From positions 1,922,001 through 1,986,000 of the forward strand of contig OZ241868.1 in assembly GCA_965202905.1 (NCBI GenBank): DNA of 64,000 bases, in the 5' to 3' direction. Below are positions 43,150 to 52,600 of the stretch, one piece after another; positions within the stretch are counted from its first letter, which is position 1, and the number at the start of each line of letters is the position of its first letter. A model generated the notes under the pieces. It was not told the origin of the DNA. It saw nothing but the letters and a program-made list of their open reading frames with translations, and made no database searches. The DNA comes from CAYFYS01 sp965202905 (GTDB lineage: Bacteria; Pseudomonadota; Alphaproteobacteria; MPNO01). The translations under genes and the position numbers were made by a program.

Positions 43150-43908
43150 TCAGCCCTTCTCGTCCCGTTTCGGGCCAATCGCGTCTCGGGCCGCGGCGAC
43201 GACCTCCAGCAAGCCGGCCATGTCGGGTCTCGCCGCACACCACGTTCTACGCCAAGGTAGCGCGCGCGCCTCTTGCAGGGCGGCGGGCGAGATGAACACC
43301 GCGTGGATGGCCGCACACGCCGCTTCGAGCGCCTGTGCGCCGGCGAGCGCAGAGAAGATCGCGGCGGTGCGGGGCGAGAAGAAAAGCGCCATCGCCAAAC
43401 GCCCCTCCAAGATCAGCGCGGATGTGGGAGCCGTCAAAGCCGTTGCCGACACCGCCTTGTACAACACCTCTCTGCACACGGTGAAGCCTTTCGCCGCCAG
43501 CGCCGCAGCGAGGTCGCCGGCCACCGTCTCGCCGGCGGCATGAACCAGACGGCCGCCATTCGGGTCGAGTTGCGCCGTAACGAGCCTTGCGAGATCCTTG
43601 CCCGTCCCGCCCGCGCTGAGCACGTTCGCGAAACCGGCCGCGCGCGCCGCCCCGGCCGTCGCATCGCCGACCGCCAGGACCGCGATGTCGCGGGCTGGGG
43701 TCGCCGCGGCAAGTGCTCTTGCACCGTTGCGGCTGGTCAGCAGCACTGCCTGTGCGCGAGCGAGGTCGAGCGTGCGGCGGGCGACCGGCTCGATCGCCAT
43801 CAGCGGCTCGGCGACTGGCTCGATGCCGAGCGCGCTCAGCCGCGCGCATAGCGGGCCTGCGTCCTCGGCCGGGCGGGTGAGTAGCGCGCGCAGCGGCTCA
43901 CAGCTCAC
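43150..43908 (-). CDS. hemD: Uroporphyrinogen-III synthase
   Basis: 252 residues. It closes hydroxymethylbilane with ring D inversion. The family varies strongly; visible matches are LLTRPAEDAGPLCARLSALG near the start, VLLTSRNGARALA, LAVGDATAGAARAAGF and LVHAAGETVAGDLAAAL. The GTG start at 43908 overlaps the end of hemC as GTGA, and both cluster position and length agree. Cytoplasmic. Confidence 0.9.
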   Translation of the reverse strand: MSCEPLRALLTRPAEDAGPLCARLSALGIEPVAEPLMAIEPVARRTLDLARAQAVLLTSRNGARALAAATPARDIAVLAVGDATAGAARAAGFANVLSAGGTGKDLARLVTAQLDPNGGRLVHAAGETVAGDLAAALAAKGFTVCREVLYKAVSATALTAPTSALILEGRLAMALFFSPRTAAIFSALAGAQALEAACAAIHAVFISPAALQEARALPWRRTWCAARPDMAGLLEVVAAARDAIGPKRDEKG

Positions 43909-44846
43909 GGTGGCGAAAAGTAGTCGGGCCCGGCGCGGGCGCGCAGCTCTTCAGCGGCTTCCCGGCCCATCGCGGCGGCATCGTGCGGGCCGCCGCAGCG
44001 CGTGGTGTTCAGGAGCCCGGTGCCGTCCGGCCGCACGATGAGCGCGCGCAGGCGGACTTCGTCAGCCGCGGGCTCCGCGAGGGCCGCGATCGGCGTCCGG
44101 CACGAGCCGTCGAGCCCGGCGAGCAGCGCGCGCTCGGCCGCCGCGGCGACCGTGCTCGTCGCATCGTTCACCTGGGCCAGCCGGCCGCGCGCGGCGGTGT
44201 CGTCCTCGCGGCACTCCAGCCCGATGATGCCCTGGCAGACCGCCGGCAGCATCTCCTCGGCCGACAGCACCGATCGCGCCTTGTCCGCCATCCCCAGCCG
44301 CTTGAGCCCGGCGAGCGCCAGAAGGCTCGCCGCGACCTCGCCGTCGGCGAGCTTGCGCAGCCGCGTGTTGACGTTGCCGCGGAACGGCACCACCTGCAGG
44401 TCTGGCCGCCTGTTGCGCAAGAGCGCCGCCCGGCGGAGCGATGCGGTGCCCACGACCGCATTCCGGGGCAAGGCCGCGGGGCCGTCGGGACCGCCGTTCG
44501 GGTCGGCGGTGATGAAGGCGTCGCGCGGATCCTCGCGCGGCAGGACGGCGGCGATCGTCAGGCCCTCGGGCAGGACCGTCGGGACATCCTTCATCGAATG
44601 CACCGCGACATCGATACGGGCCTCGGTCAGCGCCTCCTCGATTTCCTTGGTGAACAGGCCCTTGCCGCCAAATTGCCACAACGGACCCTGCGTTACGCGG
44701 TCGCCCGTGGTATGGATGACCACGATCTCGATCGCGCCGTCGTCGCGAAGCGCCGGGTCGGCGGCGGCCAAGCGGGCGCGGGCCTCGCCGGCCTGTGCGA
44801 GCGCGAGCAGGCTGCCCCGCGTTCCGATCCTGATCCGCGCGCTCAT
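43905..44846 (-). CDS. hemC: Porphobilinogen deaminase (hydroxymethylbilane synthase)
   Basis: 313 residues. It begins with the signature RIGTRGSLLALAQA and has the substrate region HSMKDVPTVLPEGL, the arginine-rich stretch VGTASLRRAALLRNRRPDL, and the cofactor cysteine in LDGSCRTPIAALAEP. It condenses four porphobilinogens to hydroxymethylbilane. First gene of the hemC-hemD-mitofilin-hemY unit, divergent from the small gene and tsaD across 48 bases. Confidence 0.98.
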   Translation of the reverse strand: MSARIRIGTRGSLLALAQAGEARARLAAADPALRDDGAIEIVVIHTTGDRVTQGPLWQFGGKGLFTKEIEEALTEARIDVAVHSMKDVPTVLPEGLTIAAVLPREDPRDAFITADPNGGPDGPAALPRNAVVGTASLRRAALLRNRRPDLQVVPFRGNVNTRLRKLADGEVAASLLALAGLKRLGMADKARSVLSAEEMLPAVCQGIIGLECREDDTAARGRLAQVNDATSTVAAAAERALLAGLDGSCRTPIAALAEPAADEVRLRALIVRPDGTGLLNTTRCGGPHDAAAMGREAAEELRARAGPDYFSPP

Positions 44847-44894
44847 CGCCCACTGCCGTCAGCAACCCAGCCATATGCGGCCATAAACGAAACG

Positions 44895-45065
44895 ATGTCA
44901 AAGAAGCCGAAAAAACCCGCCGTGGCGCCGCGCGACCCGTTCTGGCGGGTGCGCCGGGCGCTGGGCGCGAAACGCCGGCCGACCGGCAAGGAATACGACC
45001 GGTCGAGCGGGAAGGCGGCCGAGCGCGCGGCCAAGCGCGCGCCGTCGGAGCGCGAGGATCGATGA
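44895..45065 (+). CDS. Small basic protein, 56 aa, of unknown function
   Basis: Frame ATG 44895 to TGA 45065 encodes MSKKPKKPAVAPRDPFWRVR followed by an Arg/Lys-rich tail (residues 21-56). It starts 48 bases after the divergent hemC start and its stop overlaps the tsaD start (ATGA), which supports real translation. No domain is recognised. The low complexity and high charge are typical of short nucleic-acid- or ribosome-associated proteins, but this is a guess. Ribosome-binding site is weak. Confidence 0.5.
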   Translation: MSKKPKKPAVAPRDPFWRVRRALGAKRRPTGKEYDRSSGKAAERAAKRAPSEREDR

Positions 45066-46093
45066 CTCGCGTGCTCGGCATCGAGACGAGCTGCGACGAG
45101 ACAGCCGCCGCGGTGGTCGATCACGACCGGCGGATTCTCGCCGACGTGGTGCGCGGCCAGCTCGAGGCCCATCGCGACTTCGGCGGCGTGGTGCCGGAGA
45201 TCGCCGCCCGCGCGCATCTGGAGGTGATCGATGCGGTGATCCGCCGGGCGATGGACGACGCCGGCATCGGCTTCGCCGGGCTCGACGCGGTGGCCGCGAC
45301 CGGAGGGCCGGGACTGATCGGCGGGGTGATCGTCGGCGCGATGACCGGCAAGGCGATCGCGGCCGCGCATGGCCTGCCGTTCCTGGCGGTCAACCATCTC
45401 GAAGCCCACGCGCTCACGCCCCGGCTGACCGGGGCGACCGCCTTTCCCTATCTCGCCCTGCTGGTCTCGGGCGGGCACTGCCAGTTCGTCGCCGTCGAGG
45501 GCGTCGGGCGCTATCGCCGGTTGGGCACGACGATCGACGATGCAGTGGGAGAGGCTTTCGACAAAGTGGGAAAGATGCTCGGGCTGGGCTTTCCCGGCGG
45601 GCCGGCGGTCGAGCGCGCGGCCCAAACCGGCGATCCCGAACGCTTCGCGCTGCCCCGGCCGCTCGCCGGCCGGCCGGGCTGCGATTTCTCGTTCTCCGGG
45701 CTGAAGACCGCCGTCCGGCACGCGATCGAGGCGCTGCCGCCGGGCCCGCTGAAGGATTCCGACGCCGCCGATCTGTGCGCCGGCTTCCAGCAGGCGGTCG
45801 CGGACGTGATGGCCGACCGCTGCCGCAACGCGATCGCGGCTTTCCGGGCAGGGTTCCCCGGCGGCGAGAGCCTCGTGATCGCCGGCGGCGTGGCCGCCAA
45901 TTCCTGCCTGCGCGCGCGGCTCGAGGCGCTCGCCGCCGAATGCGGGCTCGCCTTCGTTGCGCCCCCGCCGCGGCTATGTACCGACAACGGCGCGATGATC
46001 GCCTGGGCCGGGATCGAGCGGCTGGCGCTGGGGCTGACCGACGGGCTCGACTTCGCCCCGCGACCCCGCTGGCCGTTGGAGGCCGGCGGATGA
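45062..46093 (+). CDS. tsaD: tRNA N6-adenosine threonylcarbamoyltransferase
   Basis: 343 residues of the Kae1/TsaD family that completes t6A37 on ANN-reading tRNAs. Motifs are GIETSCDETAAAVVD near the start, the metal-binding HLEAHALTPRL, LVSGGHCQFVAVEGVG, the DDAVGEAFDKVGKMLGLGFP region and the C-terminal AGGVAANSCLR with TDNGAMIAWAGIERL. Full length. It is divergent from hemC, as often seen in alphaproteobacteria, and its stop overlaps the CaiB gene's ATG. Confidence 0.98.
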   Translation: MTRVLGIETSCDETAAAVVDHDRRILADVVRGQLEAHRDFGGVVPEIAARAHLEVIDAVIRRAMDDAGIGFAGLDAVAATGGPGLIGGVIVGAMTGKAIAAAHGLPFLAVNHLEAHALTPRLTGATAFPYLALLVSGGHCQFVAVEGVGRYRRLGTTIDDAVGEAFDKVGKMLGLGFPGGPAVERAAQTGDPERFALPRPLAGRPGCDFSFSGLKTAVRHAIEALPPGPLKDSDAADLCAGFQQAVADVMADRCRNAIAAFRAGFPGGESLVIAGGVAANSCLRARLEALAAECGLAFVAPPPRLCTDNGAMIAWAGIERLALGLTDGLDFAPRPRWPLEAGG

Positions 46094-47331
46094 GCGTGCG
46101 TATGCGCGGGCCGCTCGACGGCATCCGGGTGCTCGACCTCAGCTCGGTGATCCTGGGACCGCTCGCCACCCAGATCATGGGCGATCTCGGCGCCGACGTG
46201 ATCAAGATCGAGGCGCCGGAGGGCGACACGACGCGGCGTACCGGGCCGGGGCGGTCGGACGACATGGCCGCGCTGTTCCTGGGCGTCAACCGCAACAAGC
46301 GCTCGGCGGTGCTGGATCTCAAGCAGGAGGGAGCGCGCAGCGCTTTGTGGCGCCTGATCGAGCGAGCGGACGTGTTTGTGCACTCCATCCGGCCGCAGAA
46401 GATCGCCCGGCTGGGCTTCGATCACGGCGCGGTGCTGGCCGCCAACCCGCGGATCGTCTACGCTGGGCTGCACGGCTATCTCTCCGAAGGCCCCTATGCC
46501 GGGGCGCCGGCCTATGACGATGTCATCCAGGGCCAGAGCGGCAGCGCGGATCTGATGGCCCGTCTGGTGGGCGAGCCGCGCTACATGCCGACCATCATGG
46601 CCGACAAGACCTGCGCGCTGGTCGCGGCCTATTCGGTGATGGCCGCGCTGGTCCACCGGGAGCGTACGGGGCAGGGCCAGTTCGTCGAAATCCCGATGTT
46701 CGAGACCATGGCCGCCTTCAACCTGACCGAGCACCTCTACGGCCTGAGCTTCGCGCCGCCCGAGGGCACGGCCGGCTACCCCCGCGTTCTGGCGTCCTGG
46801 CGCCGGCCCTACCGGACACGGGACGGCCATGTCTGCATGCTGGCCTATACCGACGACCAGTGGCGCCGGTTCTGGCAGGCGGTCGACAAGGCGGAGCGTG
46901 CCGAGGACCCGCGATTCCGGAACCTTGCCAGCCGCAACGACAACATCGAGGAGCTCTACCGCCTGGCCGGCGAGTGCTTTGTCGCGCGGAACTCGGCCGA
47001 CTGGCTGGCGCTCCTGGCCGGGCTCGACATCCCGGCCGCTCCGATCACCGCGATCGAGGACCTGCCGAAGGACCCGCATCTTCGGGCCGTCGGGTTCTTC
47101 GAGGCGGCGGAGCACCCCACCGAAGGCGGTATCGTGATGCCCGGCATCCCGGTCCGGTTCGCCGCATCGCCTGGCGCGATCGACCGGCTGCAGCCCAAGC
47201 TCGGCGAGCACAGCGCCGAAGTCCTGGCCGAAGCCGGGCTCGGAGAAAAAGAGATCGCGGCGCTGTTCGAATCGGGCGCCGCCAGCGCCGGACGCCAAGA
47301 TAAGGGACGCCAAGAGAAAGGAAACGCATGA
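46090..47331 (+). CDS. CaiB/BaiF-family CoA-transferase
   Basis: 413 residues, class III CoA transferase. Landmarks are GIRVLDLSSVILGPLATQIMGDLGADVIKIE, LNRNKRSAVLDLK-like stretch, and the catalytic aspartate in TIMADKTCAL within the YMPTIMADKT region. It moves CoA between acids. Its ATG overlaps the tsaD stop as ATGA, and its 3' end overlaps the MaoC gene by four bases, so the three genes are coupled. The last residues (AGRQDKGRQEKGNA) are a repetitive tail. Acid substrate unknown. Confidence 0.92.
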   Translation: MSVRMRGPLDGIRVLDLSSVILGPLATQIMGDLGADVIKIEAPEGDTTRRTGPGRSDDMAALFLGVNRNKRSAVLDLKQEGARSALWRLIERADVFVHSIRPQKIARLGFDHGAVLAANPRIVYAGLHGYLSEGPYAGAPAYDDVIQGQSGSADLMARLVGEPRYMPTIMADKTCALVAAYSVMAALVHRERTGQGQFVEIPMFETMAAFNLTEHLYGLSFAPPEGTAGYPRVLASWRRPYRTRDGHVCMLAYTDDQWRRFWQAVDKAERAEDPRFRNLASRNDNIEELYRLAGECFVARNSADWLALLAGLDIPAAPITAIEDLPKDPHLRAVGFFEAAEHPTEGGIVMPGIPVRFAASPGAIDRLQPKLGEHSAEVLAEAGLGEKEIAALFESGAASAGRQDKGRQEKGNA

Positions 47332-47792
47332 CTCCGAAGACCATCGGCATCGGCTTCTACTGGAACGATCTTGCCGTCGGCGACCGCTTCAGGACGCTGA
47401 ACCGCACCATCACCGAGCCCGACATCGTGAATTTCATCGGCGTGACCGGCATGGTCGAGACCATCTTTACCGACCTGTCGTTCAACCAGGGGCACGGCGT
47501 GCTCAAGGGCCGGGTCGCGCCGGCCGCCTGCACCTACACCATCATCGAGGGGCTGCTGTGCCAGGCCAGCATGCAGACCACCGGGCTCGCCCTGCTCGAA
47601 GTCGAGAAAAAAGTGCTCAAGCCGGTGTTTGCCGGGGATACGGTTCATGCCGAGGTCGAGGTCACCCACATCCGCCCGACCAGCAAAGGAAACCGCGGTA
47701 TCGTGACCACCGCGAACGATGTGCTGAACCAGGACGGCGAGACGGTCATGACCTATCGCGCGGTCAGGATGATGGCCGGCCGGCCGGAGTAG
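47328..47792 (+). CDS. MaoC-like hot-dog-fold dehydratase
   Basis: 154 residues. The N-terminus WNDLAVGDRFRTLNRTITEPDIVNFIGVTG is typical of the MaoC-like family that hydrates enoyl-CoA, and LEVEKKVLKPVFAGDTVHAEVEV is the core strand. The strict Asp-His hydratase pair is not evident, so activity is uncertain. Gene follows the CoA-transferase with overlap (ATGA-type), suggesting both act on the same acyl-CoA. Confidence 0.85.
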   Translation: MTPKTIGIGFYWNDLAVGDRFRTLNRTITEPDIVNFIGVTGMVETIFTDLSFNQGHGVLKGRVAPAACTYTIIEGLLCQASMQTTGLALLEVEKKVLKPVFAGDTVHAEVEVTHIRPTSKGNRGIVTTANDVLNQDGETVMTYRAVRMMAGRPE

Positions 47793-47949
47793 CCGCCCGC
47801 GGCGCCGCGCGGCGCTTCACGGTGGAAGAGATCGAAGCGCCCGGCGTCCTCGGGGCGGTCGATCGGGTGATGCACAGGGCGCCGGCCGGCCCGTTGTCGC
47901 GCATTGCGGCCTCGCATACACTCGCTGCACGGACACAGCGGGTGACGCC

Positions 47950-49122
47950 ATGAAAGTCTATCTCTTCCACCTGATGCCCTATGCCTATCTCGACCTGGAC
48001 TACGACCGGAAATACCGGTCGGCTTGGGTGGTGCTGCCCAACAGCTATTTCGACCCCGAAAGGGGCCGCGAGCTCTACAACCGCTACCTGGACGAACTCG
48101 AATACGGCGAGGAGCTGGGCTTCGACGGGCTGTGCGTGAACGAGCACCATCAGAACGCCTACGGCATCATGCCGTCCCCGATCGTGACCGCCTCCGCGCT
48201 CGCCCGGCGCACCGAGCGCGCCAAGATCGCTATCGTCGGCTCGGCCTTCGGCATCAGGGAACATCCGCTGACGCTGGCCGAAGAGCATGCGATGATCGAC
48301 TGCATCACCGGCGGGCGGCTGATCAGCGGCATGGTTCGCGGCATCGGCTGCGAGTACTATTCCATGGGCGCCAACCCGGCCTTTTCCCACGGCCGCTTCC
48401 ATGAAGCCCATGACTTGGTCATCCAGGCCTGGACCCGCGAGGGCCCGTTCGCCTTTGAGGGCGAGTACTACCATTTCGAGTACGTCAATCTGTGGCCCCG
48501 GCCCTATCAGAAGCCCCATCCGCCGATCTGGTGCCCCTCGCAGGGATCGTTCGAGACCATCGAATGGACCGCGCATCCGGACCGCAAATACACCTACATG
48601 CAGACCTACAGCCCGTTCCGGTCGGTCTGCAAGTTCATGACCGGCTATCGCGACAAGGCGCGCGAATACGGCTACGAGGCCAGCCCCGACCAACTCGGCT
48701 GGCTGGTGCCGATCTATGTCGCCGACACCGACGAGAAGGCGATCGACGAGGCGCGGCCCCACATCGAGGCCTTCGCCAACAAGTTCCTGCGCAACCCGCC
48801 GGAGATGCTGCTGCCGCCGGGCTACACCTCCATCGCCTCGCTCAAGAACGTGCGCAAGCACAAATCCTCCATCGTCAGGCGCCAGACCATCGAGTCCCTG
48901 ATGGAGAATGAGGTGGTGATCGTCGGCAGCCCCGACACGGTGCGCCGCAAGCTGCTCGAGTGCCAGCGGACGATCGCCCTCGGCAACCTGCTGGCGCTGT
49001 GCCAGTTCGGCACCCTGCCGGCCGATCTCACCCAGGCGAACATGGAGCTGTTCGCCCGCGAGGTGATGCCGGCGCTGCACGAGTCCCACATCGAGCAACC
49101 GGGGTTGATCGCCGCCGAATAG
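47950..49122 (+). CDS. LLM-class flavin-dependent monooxygenase (luciferase-like)
   Basis: 390 residues, TIM-barrel flavoenzyme. Landmarks are MKVYLFHLMPYAYLDLDYDR at the start, YGEELGFDGLCVNEHHQNAY and GRLISGMVRGIGCEYYSMG, then ANPAFSHGRFHEAHDLVIQAW. These enzymes use reduced FMN and O2 to oxidise varied substrates; a flavin reductase is needed and none is adjacent. The ATG at 47950 follows the MaoC gene by 157 bases with no clear gene in between. The CoxL-like gene follows after 19 bases. Confidence 0.92.
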   Translation: MKVYLFHLMPYAYLDLDYDRKYRSAWVVLPNSYFDPERGRELYNRYLDELEYGEELGFDGLCVNEHHQNAYGIMPSPIVTASALARRTERAKIAIVGSAFGIREHPLTLAEEHAMIDCITGGRLISGMVRGIGCEYYSMGANPAFSHGRFHEAHDLVIQAWTREGPFAFEGEYYHFEYVNLWPRPYQKPHPPIWCPSQGSFETIEWTAHPDRKYTYMQTYSPFRSVCKFMTGYRDKAREYGYEASPDQLGWLVPIYVADTDEKAIDEARPHIEAFANKFLRNPPEMLLPPGYTSIASLKNVRKHKSSIVRRQTIESLMENEVVIVGSPDTVRRKLLECQRTIALGNLLALCQFGTLPADLTQANMELFAREVMPALHESHIEQPGLIAAE

Positions 49123-49141
49123 CCCTCGCTCCGGCCCGTCG

Positions 49142-51478
49142 ATGGACGGATTCGCGATCGGCGCCTCGGTCCCCCGCGAGGAGGATTCGAGGCTGCTCAC
49201 TGGCCGGGGGTTGTTCCTCGACGATCTGTCGCTGCCCGGCCAAGCCCACGGTGTGGTGCTGCGCTCGCCGTACGCCCACGCCGCGATCGTCCGGATCGAC
49301 ACCGCCCGGGCCGAGGCCGCTCCGGGCGTCCTCGCGGTGCTGAAGGGCGCCGATGTGGTTGCCGACGGGCTGGGCTCCATGCAATGCGAGGATAGCCGGG
49401 ACCGGCCCGACGGCAGCCCGATGCCGCGCCCGCCGCAGCCCGCGCTGGTCGCCGGGCGCGTCAGGTTCGTCGGCGATTACGTCGCCTTCGTCGTCGCCGA
49501 GACCGAGGCCCAGGCGCATGACGCGGCCGCCCTGATCGCGGTCGACTACGAACCGTTGCCCGCCATCGCCTCGATCCCGGACGCATTGGCGCCCGGCGCG
49601 CCGGCGGTGTGGGACGATTGCCCGGACAATATCTGTTTCTTCTACAGCGAGGGCGATGCGGCGACCGTCGAGGCAGCGATCGCATCGGCCCCGCATGTTG
49701 TCGAGCGCGATCTGTCGGTCAACCGGATCACCGCTGTCGCGATGGAGCCGCGCGGCTGCATCGGCGCGTACGATCCGCGCGAAAACCGCTACACGCTCCA
49801 CACCGGCTTGCAGAACCCGCATCAGTTGCGGAACGAGCTGGCCCGCAACGTTTTCGGCGTCAAGGAAACCCAGGTCCGGGTGGTCAGCGGCGACATCGGC
49901 GGCAGCTTCGGCATGCGCGGCGGCAACTATCGCGAGCTCGTGCTGGTGCTCTGGGCGGCGCGGCGCGTCGGCCGGCCGGTCAAATGGGTCTCCAGCCGGA
50001 CCGAGGGGTTCGCCACCGACGACCACGCCCGCGACAATGCCAGCCGGCTTACCCTCGCCTTCGATGACGACGGCGGTTTCCTGGCGCTCAAGATCGCGAC
50101 CCGGGCCAATCTCGGCGCCTATCTTTCGGTGCGCGGCCCGCGCCCGCCGGTCGGCAACCTGGGCACGCTGGCCGGGATCTATCGGACGCCTGCGGTCCTG
50201 GTCGAGGTGACGGGGGTCTTCACCAACACCACCTCGACCGCGCCCTATCGCGGCTCCGGCGCGCCGGAAGCGGCCTACGTCACCGAGCACATGGTCGACA
50301 TCGCCGCGCGTACGCTCGGGCTCGACCGGGCGGAGATCCGCCGCCGCAACGCGGTCACGCCGGCGATGATGCCGTGGACCAACGCGCTGGGCTACGTCTA
50401 CGATGTCGGCGACTTCCCGGCGAATCTCGATCATGGGCTGGAACGCTCGGCCTATGACGGCTTCGCCGGGCGCCGTGCCCGGTCGGCCGAACGCGGCAGG
50501 CTGCGCGGCATCGGGCTGGCCGCTACGGTCAAGAAGACATCCACCCCCAATATCGAGGGCGCAGAGATCCGGTTCGATGCGTCGGGCACGATCGCGCTGA
50601 TCATGGGCACGATCAGCCACGGCCAGGGCCACGAGACGGTGTTCAAGCAGGTCCTGTGCGATCGCCTCGGCGTCGCCCCGGGGTCGATCCGGTTCGTCCA
50701 GGGCGACACCGATGTCGCGGCCTACGGACGGGGGACGTTCAACTCGCGCTCAATGGCCATCGGCGGGTCGGCGGTCGCAATCGCCGCGGACAAGATCGTC
50801 GACAAGGGCAAGCGGATCGCGGCTCACCTGCTCGAGGCGGCCGAGACTGATATCGCCTTCGACAACGGCGCGTTCGCGGTCGGCGGCACGGACCGCCGCC
50901 TCACGCTGCAGGATGTGGTCGAGGCGGCGTTCGCGCCCCAACGCCTGCCGCCCGACATCGAGCCCGGGCTGTTCGCCCAGGGTTTCTTCGCGCCGCGCTA
51001 CTGGAACTGGCCGAGTTCGGTCCAGGTCTGCGAGGTCGAGATCGATCCCGAAACCGGCGCCGTTGCGGTCGAGCGCCACACCTGCGTCAGCGATGCCGGC
51101 ACGGTGGTCAACCCGATGCTCTATTACGGCCAGATGCATGGCGGAATCGCGCAAGGGATCGGCCAGGCGCTCCTGGAGGACATCCGCTTCGAACCGGGTT
51201 CGGTCCAGCTCCTGACCGGCTCTCTGATGGACTACACCTTGCCCCGGGCCGATGACTTGAGCGCGATCGAGGTCGCGAGCCTGCCCCGGCCGACCGCATC
51301 CAATCCGCTGGGGATCAAGGGCGTCGGCGAATCGGGGCCGACCGGCGCGCTGCCGGCGGCCATGAGCGCGATCCTCGATGCGCTGGCGCCGCTGGGGGTC
51401 GAAGACATCGCGATGCCGGCAACGCCGGAGCGGATCTGGCAGGCGATCCGCCGGGCCGGGTCGCGGCGGCCGAAATAG
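49142..51478 (+). CDS. Molybdopterin-binding CoxL-like oxidoreductase, single-subunit orphan
   Basis: 778 residues of the aerobic CO dehydrogenase/xanthine oxidase large-subunit family. Landmarks: EDSRLLTGRGLFLDDL near the start, VVSGDIGGSFGMRGGNYREL, TAPYRGSGAPEAAYVTEHMV (about residue 367) and the catalytic glutamate in KGVGESGPTGALPAAM. The active-site loop is PYRGSGAPE, not the AYRCSFR of genuine form I CO dehydrogenase, so CO oxidation is unlikely; the loop resembles form II. No [2Fe-2S] or FAD subunit is next to it. It might use subunits from elsewhere. Follows the LLM monooxygenase by 19 bases. Confidence 0.9.
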   Translation: MDGFAIGASVPREEDSRLLTGRGLFLDDLSLPGQAHGVVLRSPYAHAAIVRIDTARAEAAPGVLAVLKGADVVADGLGSMQCEDSRDRPDGSPMPRPPQPALVAGRVRFVGDYVAFVVAETEAQAHDAAALIAVDYEPLPAIASIPDALAPGAPAVWDDCPDNICFFYSEGDAATVEAAIASAPHVVERDLSVNRITAVAMEPRGCIGAYDPRENRYTLHTGLQNPHQLRNELARNVFGVKETQVRVVSGDIGGSFGMRGGNYRELVLVLWAARRVGRPVKWVSSRTEGFATDDHARDNASRLTLAFDDDGGFLALKIATRANLGAYLSVRGPRPPVGNLGTLAGIYRTPAVLVEVTGVFTNTTSTAPYRGSGAPEAAYVTEHMVDIAARTLGLDRAEIRRRNAVTPAMMPWTNALGYVYDVGDFPANLDHGLERSAYDGFAGRRARSAERGRLRGIGLAATVKKTSTPNIEGAEIRFDASGTIALIMGTISHGQGHETVFKQVLCDRLGVAPGSIRFVQGDTDVAAYGRGTFNSRSMAIGGSAVAIAADKIVDKGKRIAAHLLEAAETDIAFDNGAFAVGGTDRRLTLQDVVEAAFAPQRLPPDIEPGLFAQGFFAPRYWNWPSSVQVCEVEIDPETGAVAVERHTCVSDAGTVVNPMLYYGQMHGGIAQGIGQALLEDIRFEPGSVQLLTGSLMDYTLPRADDLSAIEVASLPRPTASNPLGIKGVGESGPTGALPAAMSAILDALAPLGVEDIAMPATPERIWQAIRRAGSRRPK

Positions 51479-51687
51479 ACTTTGGCGCCAAGTCCTGATT
51501 CTGCGCAGTCGCCGCCGGCCTCATGGCCGTTCGTCCCGGCATGGCCGGCGGTGGTCTTCCTGGGCGAGCCGTGCGGTCGAGCGCGCCGGTCGCCGACCGG
51601 CGGCGGCCGAGAATGCGCTTGCCCGCGCGCAAGCGCGATGAGCACCCTGTGTGGCCGCGAAGCCAAGCCAGCAGAGACCGTCCGCGC

Positions 51688-52572
51688 GTGAGCTCGTCCG
51701 TCCGTCACAACCCGATCGCAGGCGTCTTTTGGATGACCGGGGCGGCGGTCTCGTTCTCGGTCGCGCTCGCGCTGGTGCGCCACTTGTCCGCCACGTTCCC
51801 GGTCTTCGAGATCGCCTTCTTCCGGCTCGCCTTCGGCTTCGCGGTCATGCTGCCCTGGATCGTCCGGGTCGGGCTTGCCGGGCTGCGCACCGAGAATCTC
51901 AAGTTCTATGCCGGACGGGCGGTGTTCTCGTTCCTGGCGGTCTGCGCCGGCTACTACTCGGTCACCCTGATCGCCATCGCCGATGCGGTGGCGCTGCAGT
52001 TCACCCTGCCGATCTTCACCGTCATCTTCGCCGCGATCGCGCTGAAGGAGCCGCTTTACGTCCATCGCTGGATCGCGGTGATTCTGGGCTTCGTCGGCGT
52101 TCTGATCGTCATCCGGCCGGGCTTCGCGGAGATCCATATCGGTATGCTGATCGCACTTGCCGCTGCGGTCCTGTTCGGCGGCGTCGACGTCACGACCCGC
52201 TTCCTGTCGGGCCGGGACAGCGTCAAGGTGATCCTGGTCTACGGCTTCGTTCTGCAGCTACCGATCGCGGCGGTGCCCACGGCGCTGACGTGGGTGACGC
52301 CGGGCTTCGGAGATCTGCCTGCGGTCGTCGGCTTCATGGTCTCGGCGCTGAGCGCCCAGGTCTGCATCACCCGGTCGTTCGCCGCCGCCGAGGCAAGCCT
52401 AGTCTCGCCGGTGCTGTATCTTCGCCTGCCCCTGGTCGCGGCGATCGGCTTCTTCTTCTACGGCGAACTGCCCAGCGTCTGGACCTGGGTCGGCGCGGCC
52501 GTCCTGTTCGCCAGCACCTATTACAGCACTTGGCGCGATACCGTGATCACCCGGCAGGCGAGCGCGCCGTGA
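51688..52572 (+). CDS. EamA/DMT-family transporter
   Basis: 294 residues, ten spans in two EamA halves (GVFWMTGAAVSFSVALALVR; ALQFTLPIFTVIFAAIAL). I use GTG at 51688, which brings the first helix near the N-terminus; the open frame upstream back to 51523 lies in low-information sequence. The 209 bases between the CoxL-like gene and this start hold no clear gene. Third DMT protein in the window. Substrate unknown. Confidence 0.88.
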   Translation: MSSSVRHNPIAGVFWMTGAAVSFSVALALVRHLSATFPVFEIAFFRLAFGFAVMLPWIVRVGLAGLRTENLKFYAGRAVFSFLAVCAGYYSVTLIAIADAVALQFTLPIFTVIFAAIALKEPLYVHRWIAVILGFVGVLIVIRPGFAEIHIGMLIALAAAVLFGGVDVTTRFLSGRDSVKVILVYGFVLQLPIAAVPTALTWVTPGFGDLPAVVGFMVSALSAQVCITRSFAAAEASLVSPVLYLRLPLVAAIGFFFYGELPSVWTWVGAAVLFASTYYSTWRDTVITRQASAP

Positions 52573-52600
52573 ACGGCGGTGGCTGTGGACGCGCTTCGGC

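Noticed and set aside
49142..51478. Genuine aerobic CO dehydrogenase
   Set aside because: The AYRCSFR loop of form I enzymes is absent and the medium and small subunits are missing.
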